Notes: generated by a model not told the origin, from the letters alone. Shown: positions 36,799 through 45,502, counted from the stretch's first letter. The stretch is DNA of 64,000 bases from an uncultured Prevotella sp. (GCA_946405145.1 CAMJGE010000006.1:1-64000); one strand, 5' to 3'. Translations and numbers: made by a program.

Positions 36799-37125
36799 TT
36801 ATGCCATTAGTTTTTTGTTATGTATATGTCTTAATGAGTCGCGCTGAGTCTTCTTCTCAATGCTCTTCTGGAGTTCTTCCGTGAGGTCAACGCCAGTCTG
36901 GTTTGCCAGACAGAGAAGTACCCAAAGCACGTCGGCCATTTCCTCTCCAAGGTTGTCTTTTTCTCCTTCCTTAAAGCTCTGATCGCCGTATTTGCGGGCT
37001 ATCACACGTGCCAGTTCGCCTACTTCTTCTGTCAGAACTGCCATATTGGTGAGTTCCGAGAAGTAGCGCACACCATATTCCTTGATCCAGCGATCTACTG
37101 CCTCTTGTGCTTCTTTGATGGTCAT
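36799..37125 (-). CDS. MazG-like nucleotide pyrophosphohydrolase
   Basis: 108 residues, a single MazG domain. The metal-binding acidic clusters are present: LTEEVGELARVIARKYGD and LGEEMADVLWVLLCLANQ, in the EExxE/ExxD arrangement of all-alpha NTP pyrophosphohydrolases. It is half the length of the duplicated E. coli MazG and resembles the small house-cleaning enzymes. ATG overlaps the upstream membrane protein stop by 4 nt and deoC follows, placing it in a nucleotide-metabolism operon. Confidence 0.9.
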   Translation of the reverse strand: MTIKEAQEAVDRWIKEYGVRYFSELTNMAVLTEEVGELARVIARKYGDQSFKEGEKDNLGEEMADVLWVLLCLANQTGVDLTEELQKSIEKKTQRDSLRHIHNKKLMA

Positions 37126-37370
37126 CTTGCTCTTAACATTTGAATGAATAATAGGGCTATCGTCAGTAGGATAATCCAGATATATTGCTTATTATCACGG
37201 GCATATTCGTTCCAGTGAAAGGCTTTGTAGAGGAACACGATCAGCATCAGCAGGATACCGATTCCGCAGAGCCATCCGCCATAAATCGAACCCCAAATCA
37301 GTGAGTTGACGATTCCAGTAGACGCCAGAATCACCCCTGCCATTTCTATTTCCCGTAGATAATTCTTCAT
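37122..37370 (-). CDS. Small two-to-three-helix membrane protein, unknown function
   Basis: 82 residues. Hydrophobic segments at about 9-27, 30-48 and 60-78 are separated by a polar FHWNEYARDNKQ loop. No family recognised. It overlaps the mazG-like gene by 4 nt and follows another small membrane protein by 1 nt. The two share size, helix spacing and a His-Trp-x-Glu loop (FHWNEYAR versus IHWKENDK), suggesting they are paralogues. Confidence 0.65.
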   Translation of the reverse strand: MKNYLREIEMAGVILASTGIVNSLIWGSIYGGWLCGIGILLMLIVFLYKAFHWNEYARDNKQYIWIILLTIALLFIQMLRAR

Positions 37371-37371
37371 G

Positions 37372-37596
37372 CTATAAGAGACCGAAGAGTGAGAGTCCGA
37401 CGAGTACTAGGAAGGCTACAGAAATATAGTTCGACATCTTGTCGTTCTCCTTCCAATGGATGATAGTCCATATGCTCAGTCCGGCCATGATGGTCAGGCC
37501 GAAAGCGATGAGGAAATTCGAGTGGAGAATGCGCCCCAAGATATAGCTCACTAGGGCGGCAAGGTTCACGTAATTGGTAATTTGTCTCTTGTCCAT
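37372..37596 (-). CDS. Small membrane protein, unknown function
   Basis: 74 residues from the ATG at 37596 (MDKRQITNYVNLAALVSYIL). An ATG 51 nt upstream would overlap dtd and add a polar N-terminus, so it is less likely. Three hydrophobic segments with the loop WTIIHWKENDKMSNY. It resembles its downstream neighbour in size, helix spacing and loop. Part of the dtd-mazG-deoC operon; role unknown. Confidence 0.62.
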   Translation of the reverse strand: MDKRQITNYVNLAALVSYILGRILHSNFLIAFGLTIMAGLSIWTIIHWKENDKMSNYISVAFLVLVGLSLFGLL

Positions 37597-37619
37597 AATC
37601 TTAATGGTTTTGTTTGTTT

Positions 37620-38072
37620 CTATTCTTTGTTCTTGGTGTCCATACATATTGTAACAGGGCCATCATTCAAGAGTTCCACTTTCATATCAGCGCCGAATTC
37701 GCCCGTTCCAACAGGTTTTCCGATGGCTTCTGAAAGTTGCGCGCAGAAGGCTTCGTAGAGTGGGATAGAGTGCTCGTGGGAGCCAGCCTTGAACCAACTC
37801 GGGCGATTCCCCTTCTTGTAACTTGCATATAGCGTAAACTGACTGACTACCAGACAGTTGCCGTCTATTTCGAGAATAGAGCGGTTCATTACGCCATTTT
37901 CATCGTTAAAGACTCTGAGATTGGCGATTTTCTTCACCAGCCAGTCAACATCTTCGCTTGTATCCTCATTGCAGATACCTAAGAGAATCAGGAATCCTTG
38001 TGTGATTTCTGACTTCTTGATACCCTCGATGGTGACGCTGGCGTGACTGACTCGTTGTATAACTGCTCTCAT
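37620..38072 (-). CDS. dtd: D-aminoacyl-tRNA deacylase
   Basis: 150 residues, full length. Conserved elements are MRAVIQRVSHASVTIEG at the N-terminus, the active-site SQFTLYASYKKGNRPSW (SQFTL motif) and the C-terminal GPVTICMDT (GP motif), which together exclude L-amino acids. It recycles D-aminoacyl-tRNAs and glycyl-tRNA(Ala). First gene of its operon with a strong promoter 17 nt upstream. Confidence 0.96.
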   Translation of the reverse strand: MRAVIQRVSHASVTIEGIKKSEITQGFLILLGICNEDTSEDVDWLVKKIANLRVFNDENGVMNRSILEIDGNCLVVSQFTLYASYKKGNRPSWFKAGSHEHSIPLYEAFCAQLSEAIGKPVGTGEFGADMKVELLNDGPVTICMDTKNKE

Positions 38073-38089
38073 TGCTTCTGATTTTTCTG

Positions 38090-38121
38090 CAAAGATACGA
38101 ACTTAAATTGAATTGAGCAAA
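38090..38121 (-). promoter_or_regulatory. dtd operon promoter
   Basis: Minus strand TTTG (38118-38121), 20 nt, TATCTTTG (38090-38097), a full consensus match; 17 nt before the ATG. Confidence 0.85.
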
Positions 38122-38189
38122 TCTCAAAGCAACTAATTGTAGCATTATTGCGATGTTGTATAAGGACTGTTTTGCTACAATGCTGACAA

Positions 38190-38211
38190 TTGCTACTATT
38201 AATGCTAGCAA
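38190..38211. repeat. Second copy of the TTGCTA...TAGCAA palindrome
   Basis: The 22-bp sequence differs at one base from 16897-16918. A degenerate copy, TTGCTACAATGCTGACAA, precedes it at about 38172-38189. Here it lies between the dtd promoter and the uvrC end. Confidence 0.75.
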
Positions 38212-38213
38212 AT

Positions 38214-38273
38214 ATTCCCATACTGGGAATCAATTATTCCCACACTGGGAACATAATATTCCCTCGTTGGGAA
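38214..38273. repeat. Second group of three TTCCCA-N3-TGGGAA palindromes
   Basis: Copies at 38214-38230 (ATTCCCA TAC TGGGAAT), 38236-38251 (ATTCCCA CAC TGGGAA) and 38258-38273 (ATTCCC TCGT TGGGAA), then a 9-A run. Unit spacing about 22 nt, similar to 29317-29376. It starts 13 nt upstream of the end of uvrC. Confidence 0.82.
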
Positions 38274-38285
38274 AAAAAAATGCCC

Positions 38286-40115
38286 TTAAGGTTCTTGGTG
38301 GAAGTGCTCGAATACGATCTGTGCTTTTGCTTTGCCAATTAAGTTTGAGAGTGTTTCGAGATCTGCCTCGCGGATCTTTTTAACCGATTTGAGGCTGTTT
38401 TGAAGCTCGTCACGCGTTTTCGGACCTATGCCCTTGATGTCGTCAAGCTCAGAGTGCAGAGCGCGCTTAGAACGCTTGTTTCTGTGGAATTCGATAGCAA
38501 AGCGATGCACTTCATCCTGGATATGCGTCAGCACGTGAAACAGCTCAGAATCCGTCTTCAGAGCCACATGAATAGGTGGGAAACCATAAAGCAGTTCGTT
38601 GGTGCGATGACGATCATCTTTGGCGAGTCCTGCAATAGGGATATCAAGGTCCAGTTCGTCTTGAATCACTTGTCGGATCACCTCCATCTGGCCCTTTCCG
38701 CCATCAGCGATAATGAGGTCGGGTAGGGGCTGTTCTTCTTCTACCAATCGGGTGTAGCGGCGATGCACGACTTCTTTCATCGAAGCATAGTCATCAGGGC
38801 CCTCTACCGTCTTGATATTGAAGTGTTTATAGTCTTTTTTGCTGGGTTTCATAGCCTTGAAAACCACGCAAGAAGCCACAGCATCAGAACCAGAGATGTT
38901 GGAGTTGTCGAAACACTCGATATGATAGGGTAGTTTGGGAAGATGAAGTTTGTCTTGAAGCTCCTTCATCAAGCGTGTCTGCTTCTGTTCAGGATTCAGT
39001 TTTTCTGCCTGTTTCAGACGATCTAACTTGTACTGTTTTCCATTCATGATCGAGAGGTCGAGCAACTTCTTTTTGTCACCTCTTTGGGGGATGGTGAAGA
39101 CGACATTTTCGAGTTCTACATCCACCTCTTCAGGCACGATAATCTCTTTGGCATCGCTCTTGAATCGCTGTCGCAGTTCGATGATACCAAGCTGTAGCAG
39201 TTCTTCGTCAGTCTCGTTCAGCTTCTTCTTGTATTCGATGGTAAAACTCTGGTTGATGCTGCCGTTTGATACGTGGATATAGTTGATGAATGCCATCTTT
39301 TCTTCCGAAGTAATCGAGAACACATCCACGTTGTTGATGGTGTGACTCACAACCTCGCTACTGCTCACAAAACCATCAAGCGTGATGTATTTCCGCTTTA
39401 CTTCTTCTGCCTCTTCAAAACGCAGTTCTTCACTCAGTTTGAGCATTTCTTCCTTCATTTCACGAAGTACCTCTCGGGTATTTCCTTTAAGGATTTCGCG
39501 AGCCTGTTGGATGTTCTTCTGATAGTCTTCTGCAGTCTGTTTTCCAACACAAGGCCCAAGGCATTTCTTGATATGATAATCCAGACAAACTCTGTATTTC
39601 CCAGCCGCAACCCCTTCTTTAGTGATGGGTGTATTGCAAGTGCGTGGGTGATAAAGCTCTTTAATCAGACTTAGTATTGTCTGCATGGCTCCAGCGTGGG
39701 CGTAAGGACCGTAATAGGTACCCCATTTTTTATTGATTGTCCGAGTCTTGAAGATACGTGGAAAGGGTTCATTGGTGATGCAAATAGAAGGGTAGGTCTT
39801 ACCATCTTTCAACAGTACATTATATCGTGGATTATACTTCTTGATGAGTGAGTTTTCAAGCAGTAAAGCATCCTCTTCTGTATTCACTACTGTATAGCTG
39901 ATATCGTGGATCTTGCTGACAAGTACCTTTGTTTTAAAGCGATCCACTTCTGTGTGGAAATAAGAAGAGACTCTCGATTTGAGATTCTTCGCCTTTCCCA
40001 CATAGATAATGGTATGGTTCTCGTCGTAATATTGGTAGCTACCAGGCTTTTCTGGCAACCTACTGACAATGCTTTTTAAATAGGCTAATCGCTGTTCGTT
40101 TTCCTCTTTTGTCAT
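38286..40115 (-). CDS. uvrC: Excinuclease ABC subunit C
   Basis: 609 residues. The N-terminal GIY-YIG nuclease (PEKPGSYQYYDENHTIIYVG, KNLKSRVSSYF) is followed by a cysteine-containing region (CNTPITKEGVAAGKYRVCLDY, CLGPCVG) and the UVR motif LRFEEAEEVKRKY. An RNase H-like C-terminal nuclease (ECFDNSNISGSDAVASCVVF, DLIIADGGKGQM) comes next, and tandem helix-hairpin-helix motifs (LDDIKGIGPKTRDELQNSL). It makes both incisions in nucleotide excision repair. Part of mnmG-apt-uvrC, with parS sites between the genes. Confidence 0.96.
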   Translation of the reverse strand: MTKEENEQRLAYLKSIVSRLPEKPGSYQYYDENHTIIYVGKAKNLKSRVSSYFHTEVDRFKTKVLVSKIHDISYTVVNTEEDALLLENSLIKKYNPRYNVLLKDGKTYPSICITNEPFPRIFKTRTINKKWGTYYGPYAHAGAMQTILSLIKELYHPRTCNTPITKEGVAAGKYRVCLDYHIKKCLGPCVGKQTAEDYQKNIQQAREILKGNTREVLREMKEEMLKLSEELRFEEAEEVKRKYITLDGFVSSSEVVSHTINNVDVFSITSEEKMAFINYIHVSNGSINQSFTIEYKKKLNETDEELLQLGIIELRQRFKSDAKEIIVPEEVDVELENVVFTIPQRGDKKKLLDLSIMNGKQYKLDRLKQAEKLNPEQKQTRLMKELQDKLHLPKLPYHIECFDNSNISGSDAVASCVVFKAMKPSKKDYKHFNIKTVEGPDDYASMKEVVHRRYTRLVEEEQPLPDLIIADGGKGQMEVIRQVIQDELDLDIPIAGLAKDDRHRTNELLYGFPPIHVALKTDSELFHVLTHIQDEVHRFAIEFHRNKRSKRALHSELDDIKGIGPKTRDELQNSLKSVKKIREADLETLSNLIGKAKAQIVFEHFHQEP

Positions 40116-40120
40116 CTCAA

Positions 40121-40136
40121 TGTTTCACGTGGAACG
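40121..40136. other. parS-like ParB binding site 1 (between apt and uvrC)
   Basis: TGTTTCACGTGGAACG; its reverse complement CGTTCCACGTGAAACA matches the conserved ParB site TGTTNCACGTGAAACA at every fixed position but the first. It sits 5 nt upstream of the uvrC start. Confidence 0.75.
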
Positions 40137-40140
40137 TTGT

Positions 40141-40668
40141 TTAAATAATCATCAGCGTTGTTAGGTCAATACCTTTAAAGAGGTCGCGCCCATGAAGTCC
40201 TTCATCTCTGAGTTCGATGATGAAATTCATATAGATCTTCTTTGGATTAAAGTGTTGAACAAGGTTATAAGCTGCCTTAGCTGTACCACCAGTCGCTAAC
40301 AGATCATCGTGAATCAAAACAACATCGTTTTCATCGATAGCATCAAGGTGCATCTCGATGGTGTCAACGCCATACTCTTTTGAGAAAGATTCCTTGATGA
40401 CAGTTGCAGGTAATTTTCCTGGCTTACGTGCCAGCACAATGCCGCATCCCAATCTACCGGCTAGTGCCGAAGCCATCACAAATCCTCGACTCTCGATGCC
40501 CACTATCTTGGTGATGCCCTTGTCCTTGTAAATTTCTTCCAGTTCATCGAGCATGATCTTTACGCACTCTGCATTCTTGTAGAGTGTTGTCACATCACGG
40601 AAGTTGATTCCTTTTTTGGGGAAATCCGGTATTGCGCGCAGATTTTCCAGTAATACCTTGTTGTTCAT
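40141..40668 (-). CDS. apt: Adenine phosphoribosyltransferase
   Basis: 175 residues, full length. FRDVTTLYKNAECV near the N-terminus is typical of Apt. VGIESRGFVMASALAGRLGC and the PRPP-binding DVVLIHDDLLATGGTAKAAY loop define the active site. It salvages adenine to AMP using PRPP. Flanked on both sides by parS-like sites within the intergenic gaps to uvrC (25 nt) and mnmG (49 nt). Confidence 0.96.
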   Translation of the reverse strand: MNNKVLLENLRAIPDFPKKGINFRDVTTLYKNAECVKIMLDELEEIYKDKGITKIVGIESRGFVMASALAGRLGCGIVLARKPGKLPATVIKESFSKEYGVDTIEMHLDAIDENDVVLIHDDLLATGGTAKAAYNLVQHFNPKKIYMNFIIELRDEGLHGRDLFKGIDLTTLMII

Positions 40669-40701
40669 AATCAGTAAGCTATAAGTTTATTATTAATCAT
40701 T

Positions 40702-40717
40702 TGTTTCACGTGGAACA
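40702..40717. other. parS-like ParB binding site 2 (between mnmG and apt)
   Basis: TGTTTCACGTGGAACA; its reverse complement TGTTCCACGTGAAACA is an exact 16/16 match to TGTTNCACGTGAAACA. It ends directly at the mnmG stop codon. Confidence 0.85.
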
Positions 40718-42613
40718 TTAGCGCCCCATCAGTACCAGCATTACATTTATATCACTGGGAGAGACGCCTGGAATTCGACTCGCTTGTGCCAAAGTCTCCG
40801 GTTGTATCTTTGCCAATTTCTGGCGAGCCTCAGTAGAGAGTCCTTGCAGTTCTTCGTAGTTGAAATGACCACGAATCTTGATATTCTCTAATCGGTGCAT
40901 CTTCTCTGCCACCATTCGCTCGCGCTCAATATAACCTTTATATTTCATCCTGACCTCAGCGGCTTCAGCTATTTCTGCTTTTCGATTGATTGGACGGTTT
41001 AGTACCTCCTTCAACTGGGGGATGATTTCTGACAGATTCTGCAGATTCAGTTGGGGACGATTGACCAGCTCTGTCAACTTGCAGCCAAACTGGAGTGGGG
41101 TAGTGCCAAGTGCTTCGAGATTGGAATTGATAAGTCGGGGTTTGATGGCAAAGTTCTGACAGAAACTTTCGATTTCTTCGATAGCTTTCTTCTTTTCCAT
41201 CCACCAGTCGTATCTGTCACGTTTTGCTAATCCTAACTCATAAGCCTTCTCAGTCAGGCGTGCGTCAGCATCGTCTTGTCTCAGCAGGATGCGATATTCT
41301 GCCCTTGAGGTAAACATACGATAAGGCTCATCTACACCTTTCGTCACCAAGTCGTCGATAAGCACACCGATATAGGCTTCATCGCGATGCAGGATAAATG
41401 GATTGTAATCCTCGCCATTCGAACTACCAGCAAAGCCTGCCTTCAGAGCTGCGTTGATACCAGCCATCGTTCCCTGACCTCCTGCTTCTTCATATCCAGT
41501 CGTTCCATTAACCTGACCAGCCATGAAGAGATTGGGGATTATCTTTGATTCCAGCGAATGGTTGAGTTGGGTCGGATCGAAGAAATCGTATTCGATAGCA
41601 TAGCCCGGACGATACACTTTTACGTCGCGGAAAGCTGGCATTTTCTTGAGGGCTTCAATCTGCACATCCATAGGCAGTGAAGAAGAAAAGCCGTTCAGAT
41701 ACATCTCGTTGGTATCCTCGCCTTCTGGTTCCAGAAACAGCGGATGTTTCTCGCGTTCAGGAAAGGTTACCAATTTTGTTTCGATGGAAGGACAATAGCG
41801 TGGGCCAATCGATTGAATCTGTCCGTTATAGAGTGGTGAGTCCTCAAGTCCGCTTCGTAGCACCTCATGCACTTCTGCGTTTGTGTTCACTGTCCAACAG
41901 GGCAGTTGTTGAAGTGCACCTTTCTTGTTCATATAGCTGAACTGGTAGTCACGTTTTTCGCCAGGCTGTTCTTCCAGATCTTCAAAATGGATGGAACGCT
42001 TGTCGATGCGGACAGGCGTGCCAGTTTTCATACGTGCAGACACAACTCCATGACGAGTAATACTTTCTGTGAAATGGGGCACAGCAGGTTCGGCAATGCG
42101 TCCACCAGCTACCATTTTGCGTCCTATGTGCATCAGTCCATTAAGGAAGGTTCCTGCAGTAATCACCACACATTTGGCATAGAGTTCAGCGCCCCAGATG
42201 GTTCTCACGCCGATAGCTTCGCCATTTTCTACCAATAGCTCGTCGGCCTGATCCTGCCAAATGTCGAGATTGGGAGTCTGGTCAAGCATCCTGCGCCATT
42301 CCCAGATAAACTTTCCGCGATCGCATTGGGCACGAGGACTCCACATGGCTGGTCCCTTTCCAACATTTAGCATCCGGAATTGTATTGAGGTAGCGTCAGT
42401 CACCAGTCCCATCTGACCTCCCAACGCATCGATCTCTCGCACAATCTGTCCCTTTGCAATACCACCAATAGCTGGGTTGCATGACATCTGTGCAATCTTA
42501 TTCATGTCCATCGTCACCAGACAGGTCTTTGCGCCCATATTGGCACTTGCAGATGCAGCCTCGCAACCAGCGTGACCACCTCCAATTACCAATACATCAT
42601 AGTTCAATTTCAT
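40718..42613 (-). CDS. mnmG: tRNA uridine-5-carboxymethylaminomethyl(34) synthesis enzyme MnmG (GidA)
   Basis: 631 residues from the ATG at 42613 (MKLNYDVLVIGGGHAGCEAA). An ATG at 42637 lies inside the promoter. The FAD-binding GGGHAGCEAA, the MSCNPAIGGIAKGQIVREID segment and GQVNGTTGYEEAGGQGTMAG are diagnostic. A C-terminal helical domain that contacts MnmE ends PSDINVMLVLMGR. With MnmE it modifies the wobble uridine. mnmG is often near the replication origin in bacteria; here it is adjacent to a parS site, in line with an origin-proximal position. Confidence 0.96.
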   Translation of the reverse strand: MKLNYDVLVIGGGHAGCEAASASANMGAKTCLVTMDMNKIAQMSCNPAIGGIAKGQIVREIDALGGQMGLVTDATSIQFRMLNVGKGPAMWSPRAQCDRGKFIWEWRRMLDQTPNLDIWQDQADELLVENGEAIGVRTIWGAELYAKCVVITAGTFLNGLMHIGRKMVAGGRIAEPAVPHFTESITRHGVVSARMKTGTPVRIDKRSIHFEDLEEQPGEKRDYQFSYMNKKGALQQLPCWTVNTNAEVHEVLRSGLEDSPLYNGQIQSIGPRYCPSIETKLVTFPEREKHPLFLEPEGEDTNEMYLNGFSSSLPMDVQIEALKKMPAFRDVKVYRPGYAIEYDFFDPTQLNHSLESKIIPNLFMAGQVNGTTGYEEAGGQGTMAGINAALKAGFAGSSNGEDYNPFILHRDEAYIGVLIDDLVTKGVDEPYRMFTSRAEYRILLRQDDADARLTEKAYELGLAKRDRYDWWMEKKKAIEEIESFCQNFAIKPRLINSNLEALGTTPLQFGCKLTELVNRPQLNLQNLSEIIPQLKEVLNRPINRKAEIAEAAEVRMKYKGYIERERMVAEKMHRLENIKIRGHFNYEELQGLSTEARQKLAKIQPETLAQASRIPGVSPSDINVMLVLMGR

Positions 42614-42634
42614 CGTTCTTTTTCTATTTTTCCG

Positions 42635-42642
42635 CAAAAGTA
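42635..42642 (-). promoter_or_regulatory. -7 box for mnmG-apt-uvrC
   Basis: TACTTTTG on the minus strand, 21 nt before the ATG at 42613. No clear -33 match. Confidence 0.6.
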
Positions 42643-42685
42643 AGCATAAAATTTGAATTTTTAGTGCATTTTTCGCCCAAAAAAC

Positions 42686-42716
42686 TTTGTAAGTTCATAT
42701 TTTTATATTATCTTTG
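42686..42716 (+). promoter_or_regulatory. frdCAB promoter
   Basis: TTTG (42686-42689), 19 nt, TATCTTTG (42709-42716), a full consensus match, with a leader of about 80 nt. Confidence 0.85.
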
Positions 42717-42738
42717 CGCTCTAAAGCCAATGTTAATT

Positions 42739-42752
42739 ACCTAAAATTAGGT
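42739..42752. promoter_or_regulatory. ACCTAA-AA-TTAGGT palindrome in the frdCAB leader
   Basis: Perfect 6-bp inverted repeat (7 bp with the flanking T/A) starting 22 nt after the -7 box. A matching ACCTAA-C-TTAGGT occurs in the nrdDG leader at 59850-59862. Possible operator or small hairpin. Confidence 0.5.
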
Positions 42753-42800
42753 ATTGATGGGAATATAACTTTATTATAAATAATTTAATTTCAACAACTT

Positions 42801-43484
42801 ATGTGGTTAATCAATTCATCAATTGGTAGAAAAGTTGTAATGTCCGTTACGGGTATTGCGCTTATCTTGTTCTTGACATTCCATTGTTGCATGAACTTGG
42901 TGGCGCTTTTCTCTGAAGAGGGTTACAACATGATTTGCGAATTCCTGGGTGCCAACTGGTATGCTGTTGTAGCAACACTCGGTCTGGCTGCCTTGGCAGT
43001 TATTCACATCGTCTTTGCCTTTATCCTCACGGCTCAGAATCGTAAGGCACGTGGCGACAACCGTTATGAGGTTTCTACGGTTACCAATCCTGGTGTAGTA
43101 GAGTGGTTCTCTCAGAACATGCTTGTGCTGGGTATCATCATCCTCATTGGTCTGCTGGTTCACTTGCAGAACTTCTGGTACAACATGATGTTCGCAGAGC
43201 TTGCTGGTACTTACACGAAGATTGATCCTGCCGATGGCTTTGGCTGGATTAAGGAGACCTTCTCTCATTGGCCTTTGGTAGTACTGTATCTCGTATGGTT
43301 CGCAGCCATTTGGTTCCATCTGGCTCATGGTTTCTGGTCAGCTATGCACACGCTGGGTATCAGCGGTAAGGTATGGCAGAAGCGCTGGAACTGCATCGGT
43401 CTGATCTATGTATCACTGCTGATGCTTGGCTTCACTGTTGTAGTATTGGCCTTCGCATTTGGATGTGCGCCAAGTCTCTGCTAA
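42801..43484 (+). CDS. frdC: Fumarate reductase/succinate dehydrogenase cytochrome b subunit
   Basis: 227 residues with five membrane helices, the single-subunit, di-haem type found in Bacteroides and Wolinella. Candidate haem ligands are the histidines in LFLTFHCCMNL, ALAVIHIVFAFIL, GLLVHLQNFW and IWFHLAHGFWSAMH. It anchors the flavoprotein and iron-sulfur subunits and exchanges electrons with menaquinone. Leads the frdCAB operon; in fermenting Bacteroidales the complex runs toward succinate. Confidence 0.94.
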   Translation: MWLINSSIGRKVVMSVTGIALILFLTFHCCMNLVALFSEEGYNMICEFLGANWYAVVATLGLAALAVIHIVFAFILTAQNRKARGDNRYEVSTVTNPGVVEWFSQNMLVLGIIILIGLLVHLQNFWYNMMFAELAGTYTKIDPADGFGWIKETFSHWPLVVLYLVWFAAIWFHLAHGFWSAMHTLGISGKVWQKRWNCIGLIYVSLLMLGFTVVVLAFAFGCAPSLC

Positions 43485-43516
43485 TTCATTATTCATTCTA
43501 AAAACACTTAAGTATT

Positions 43517-45496
43517 ATGGCTAAAGTATTAGATTCAAAGATTCCTGCAGGTCCAGTGCCTGAGAAATGGAAGGAATATAAAGCTCACCAGCGACTGGTT
43601 AACCCTAAGAACAAACTGAAGTTGGACGTGATTGTAGTTGGTACTGGCTTGGCTGGTGCTTCTGCAGCAGCTTCACTCGGTGAGATGGGCTTCAATGTGA
43701 TTAACCTGTGTATTCAGGATTCTCCTCGTCGTGCTCACTCTATCGCTGCTCAGGGTGGTATCAATGCTGCTAAGTGCTATCAGAACGATGGCGACTCTAT
43801 CTATCGTCTGTTCTATGATACTGTGAAGGGCGGTGACTATCGTGCTCGTGAGGCTAACGTTTATCGTCTGGCTGAGGTATCAAACAATATTATCGACCAG
43901 TGTGTAGCTCAGGGTGTTCCCTTTGCTCGTGAGTATGGTGGTATGCTGGCTAACCGTTCTTTCGGTGGTGCTCAGGTAAGCCGTACTTTCTACGCTAAGG
44001 GTCAGACTGGTCAGCAGCTCCTGCTGGGTGCCTATTCTTCACTCTCTTGTCAGGTGAAGGCAGGTAAAGTGAAGCTCTACACACGTTACGAGATGGAAGA
44101 TGTGGTGATTGTTGATGGTCGCGCTCGCGGTATCATCGCCAAGGACCTCTGCTCTGGTAAGCTGGTTCGCTTCAGCGCTAACGCTGTTGTTATCGCTACT
44201 GGTGGATATGGTAACACCTACTTCCTTTCTACCAATGCTATGGGTTGCAACTGCTCTGCTGCTGTTCAGTGCTATCGTAAGGGCGCATATTTCGCAAATC
44301 CTTCTTACGTTCAGATTCACCCCACTTGTATCCCCGTTCATGGCGACAAGCAGTCTAAGCTCACACTGATGTCTGAGTCTCTGCGTAACGATGGACGTAT
44401 CTGGGTTCCTAAGAAGATTGAGGATGCCAAGGCTCTGCAGGCTGGTACCAAGCAGGGTTGGGAGATTCCTGAGGAGGATCGCGATTACTATCTGGAGCGC
44501 CGCTATCCAGCATTCGGTAACCTCGTTCCTCGTGACGTTGCCTCTCGTGCCGCTAAGGAGCGTTGCGATAAGGGCTTCGGTGTGAACAACACTGGTCTGG
44601 CTGTATTCCTCGACTTCTCTGAGTCTATCAACCGTCTGGGTATCGATGTGATCATGCAGCGCTATGGTAACCTCTTCGAGATGTACGAGGAGATCACTGA
44701 CGTATTCCCTGGCGACGTAGCTAACGAGATCAATGGTGTGAAGTACTACAAGCCGATGATGATCTATCCTGCTATCCACTATACGATGGGTGGTATCTGG
44801 GTTGACTACGAGCTGCAGACCACTATTCCTGGCCTGTTTGCTATTGGTGAGTGTAACTTCTCTGACCACGGTGCTAACCGTCTGGGTGCTTCTGCGCTGA
44901 TGCAGGGTCTGGCCGATGGTTACTTTGTTCTGCCTTACACCATCCAGAACTATCTGGCTGATCAGGCTGTATGGCCAAAGGTTTCTACCGATCTGCCTGA
45001 ATTCGAGGCTGCCGAGAAGGGCGTTGCTGCCGAGATTGACCGCTTGATGAACATCAAGGGTAAGCGTTCTGTCGACTCTATCCATAAGGAACTGGGTCAC
45101 ATCATGTGGGAGTATGTAGGTATGGGTCGCACCGCTGAGGGCCTGAAGACTGGTCTGAAGAAGATGCACGAACTCGAGAAGGAGTTTGATACCAACCTCT
45201 TCGTTCCTGGCACTAAGGAAGGTCTGAACATCGAGCTTGATAAGGCTATCCACCTGCGTGACTTCTTCACCATGGGTCAGCTTGTTGCTTTCGATGCTCT
45301 CTCTCGTAACGAATCTTGTGGTGGACACTTCCGCGAGGAGTATCAGACTGAGGAAGGTGAGGCTAAGCGCGACGACGAGAACTACTTCTACGTAGGTTGC
45401 TGGGAGTACAAAGGCAAGGGTGTTGAACCCGAGCTCATCAAGGAGCCGCTGGAGTACGAGGCTATTAAGGTACAGACACGTAACTATAAAAATTAA
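43517..45496 (+). CDS. frdA: Fumarate reductase/succinate dehydrogenase flavoprotein subunit
   Basis: 659 residues. The dinucleotide fold [20 protein letters not shown] is followed by [16 protein letters not shown], in which His74 is the covalent FAD attachment site. Also visible are the capping-domain [12 protein letters not shown] and substrate-site segments [15 protein letters not shown] and [14 protein letters not shown]. Length is typical of the non-enterobacterial type. It lies 32 nt after frdC and 6 nt before frdB. Codon use is noticeably more uniform and GC-richer than neighbours, as expected for high expression. Confidence 0.96.
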   Translation: MAKVLDSKIPAGPVPEKWKEYKAHQRLVNPKNKLKLDVIVVGTGLAGASAAASLGEMGFNVINLCIQDSPRRAHSIAAQGGINAAKCYQNDGDSIYRLFYDTVKGGDYRAREANVYRLAEVSNNIIDQCVAQGVPFAREYGGMLANRSFGGAQVSRTFYAKGQTGQQLLLGAYSSLSCQVKAGKVKLYTRYEMEDVVIVDGRARGIIAKDLCSGKLVRFSANAVVIATGGYGNTYFLSTNAMGCNCSAAVQCYRKGAYFANPSYVQIHPTCIPVHGDKQSKLTLMSESLRNDGRIWVPKKIEDAKALQAGTKQGWEIPEEDRDYYLERRYPAFGNLVPRDVASRAAKERCDKGFGVNNTGLAVFLDFSESINRLGIDVIMQRYGNLFEMYEEITDVFPGDVANEINGVKYYKPMMIYPAIHYTMGGIWVDYELQTTIPGLFAIGECNFSDHGANRLGASALMQGLADGYFVLPYTIQNYLADQAVWPKVSTDLPEFEAAEKGVAAEIDRLMNIKGKRSVDSIHKELGHIMWEYVGMGRTAEGLKTGLKKMHELEKEFDTNLFVPGTKEGLNIELDKAIHLRDFFTMGQLVAFDALSRNESCGGHFREEYQTEEGEAKRDDENYFYVGCWEYKGKGVEPELIKEPLEYEAIKVQTRNYKN

Positions 45497-45502
45497 TTAG
45501 GT

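Noticed and set aside
42721..42800. Riboswitch in the frdCAB leader
   Set aside because: Only a single short palindrome is visible; no conserved junction or known riboswitch motif.
44039..45328. A 429-codon open frame on the minus strand opposite frdA
   Set aside because: It is the mirror of a highly expressed gene with strongly biased codons; the translation is rich in Thr, Val, His and Arg with no recognisable motifs, and frdA is certain.
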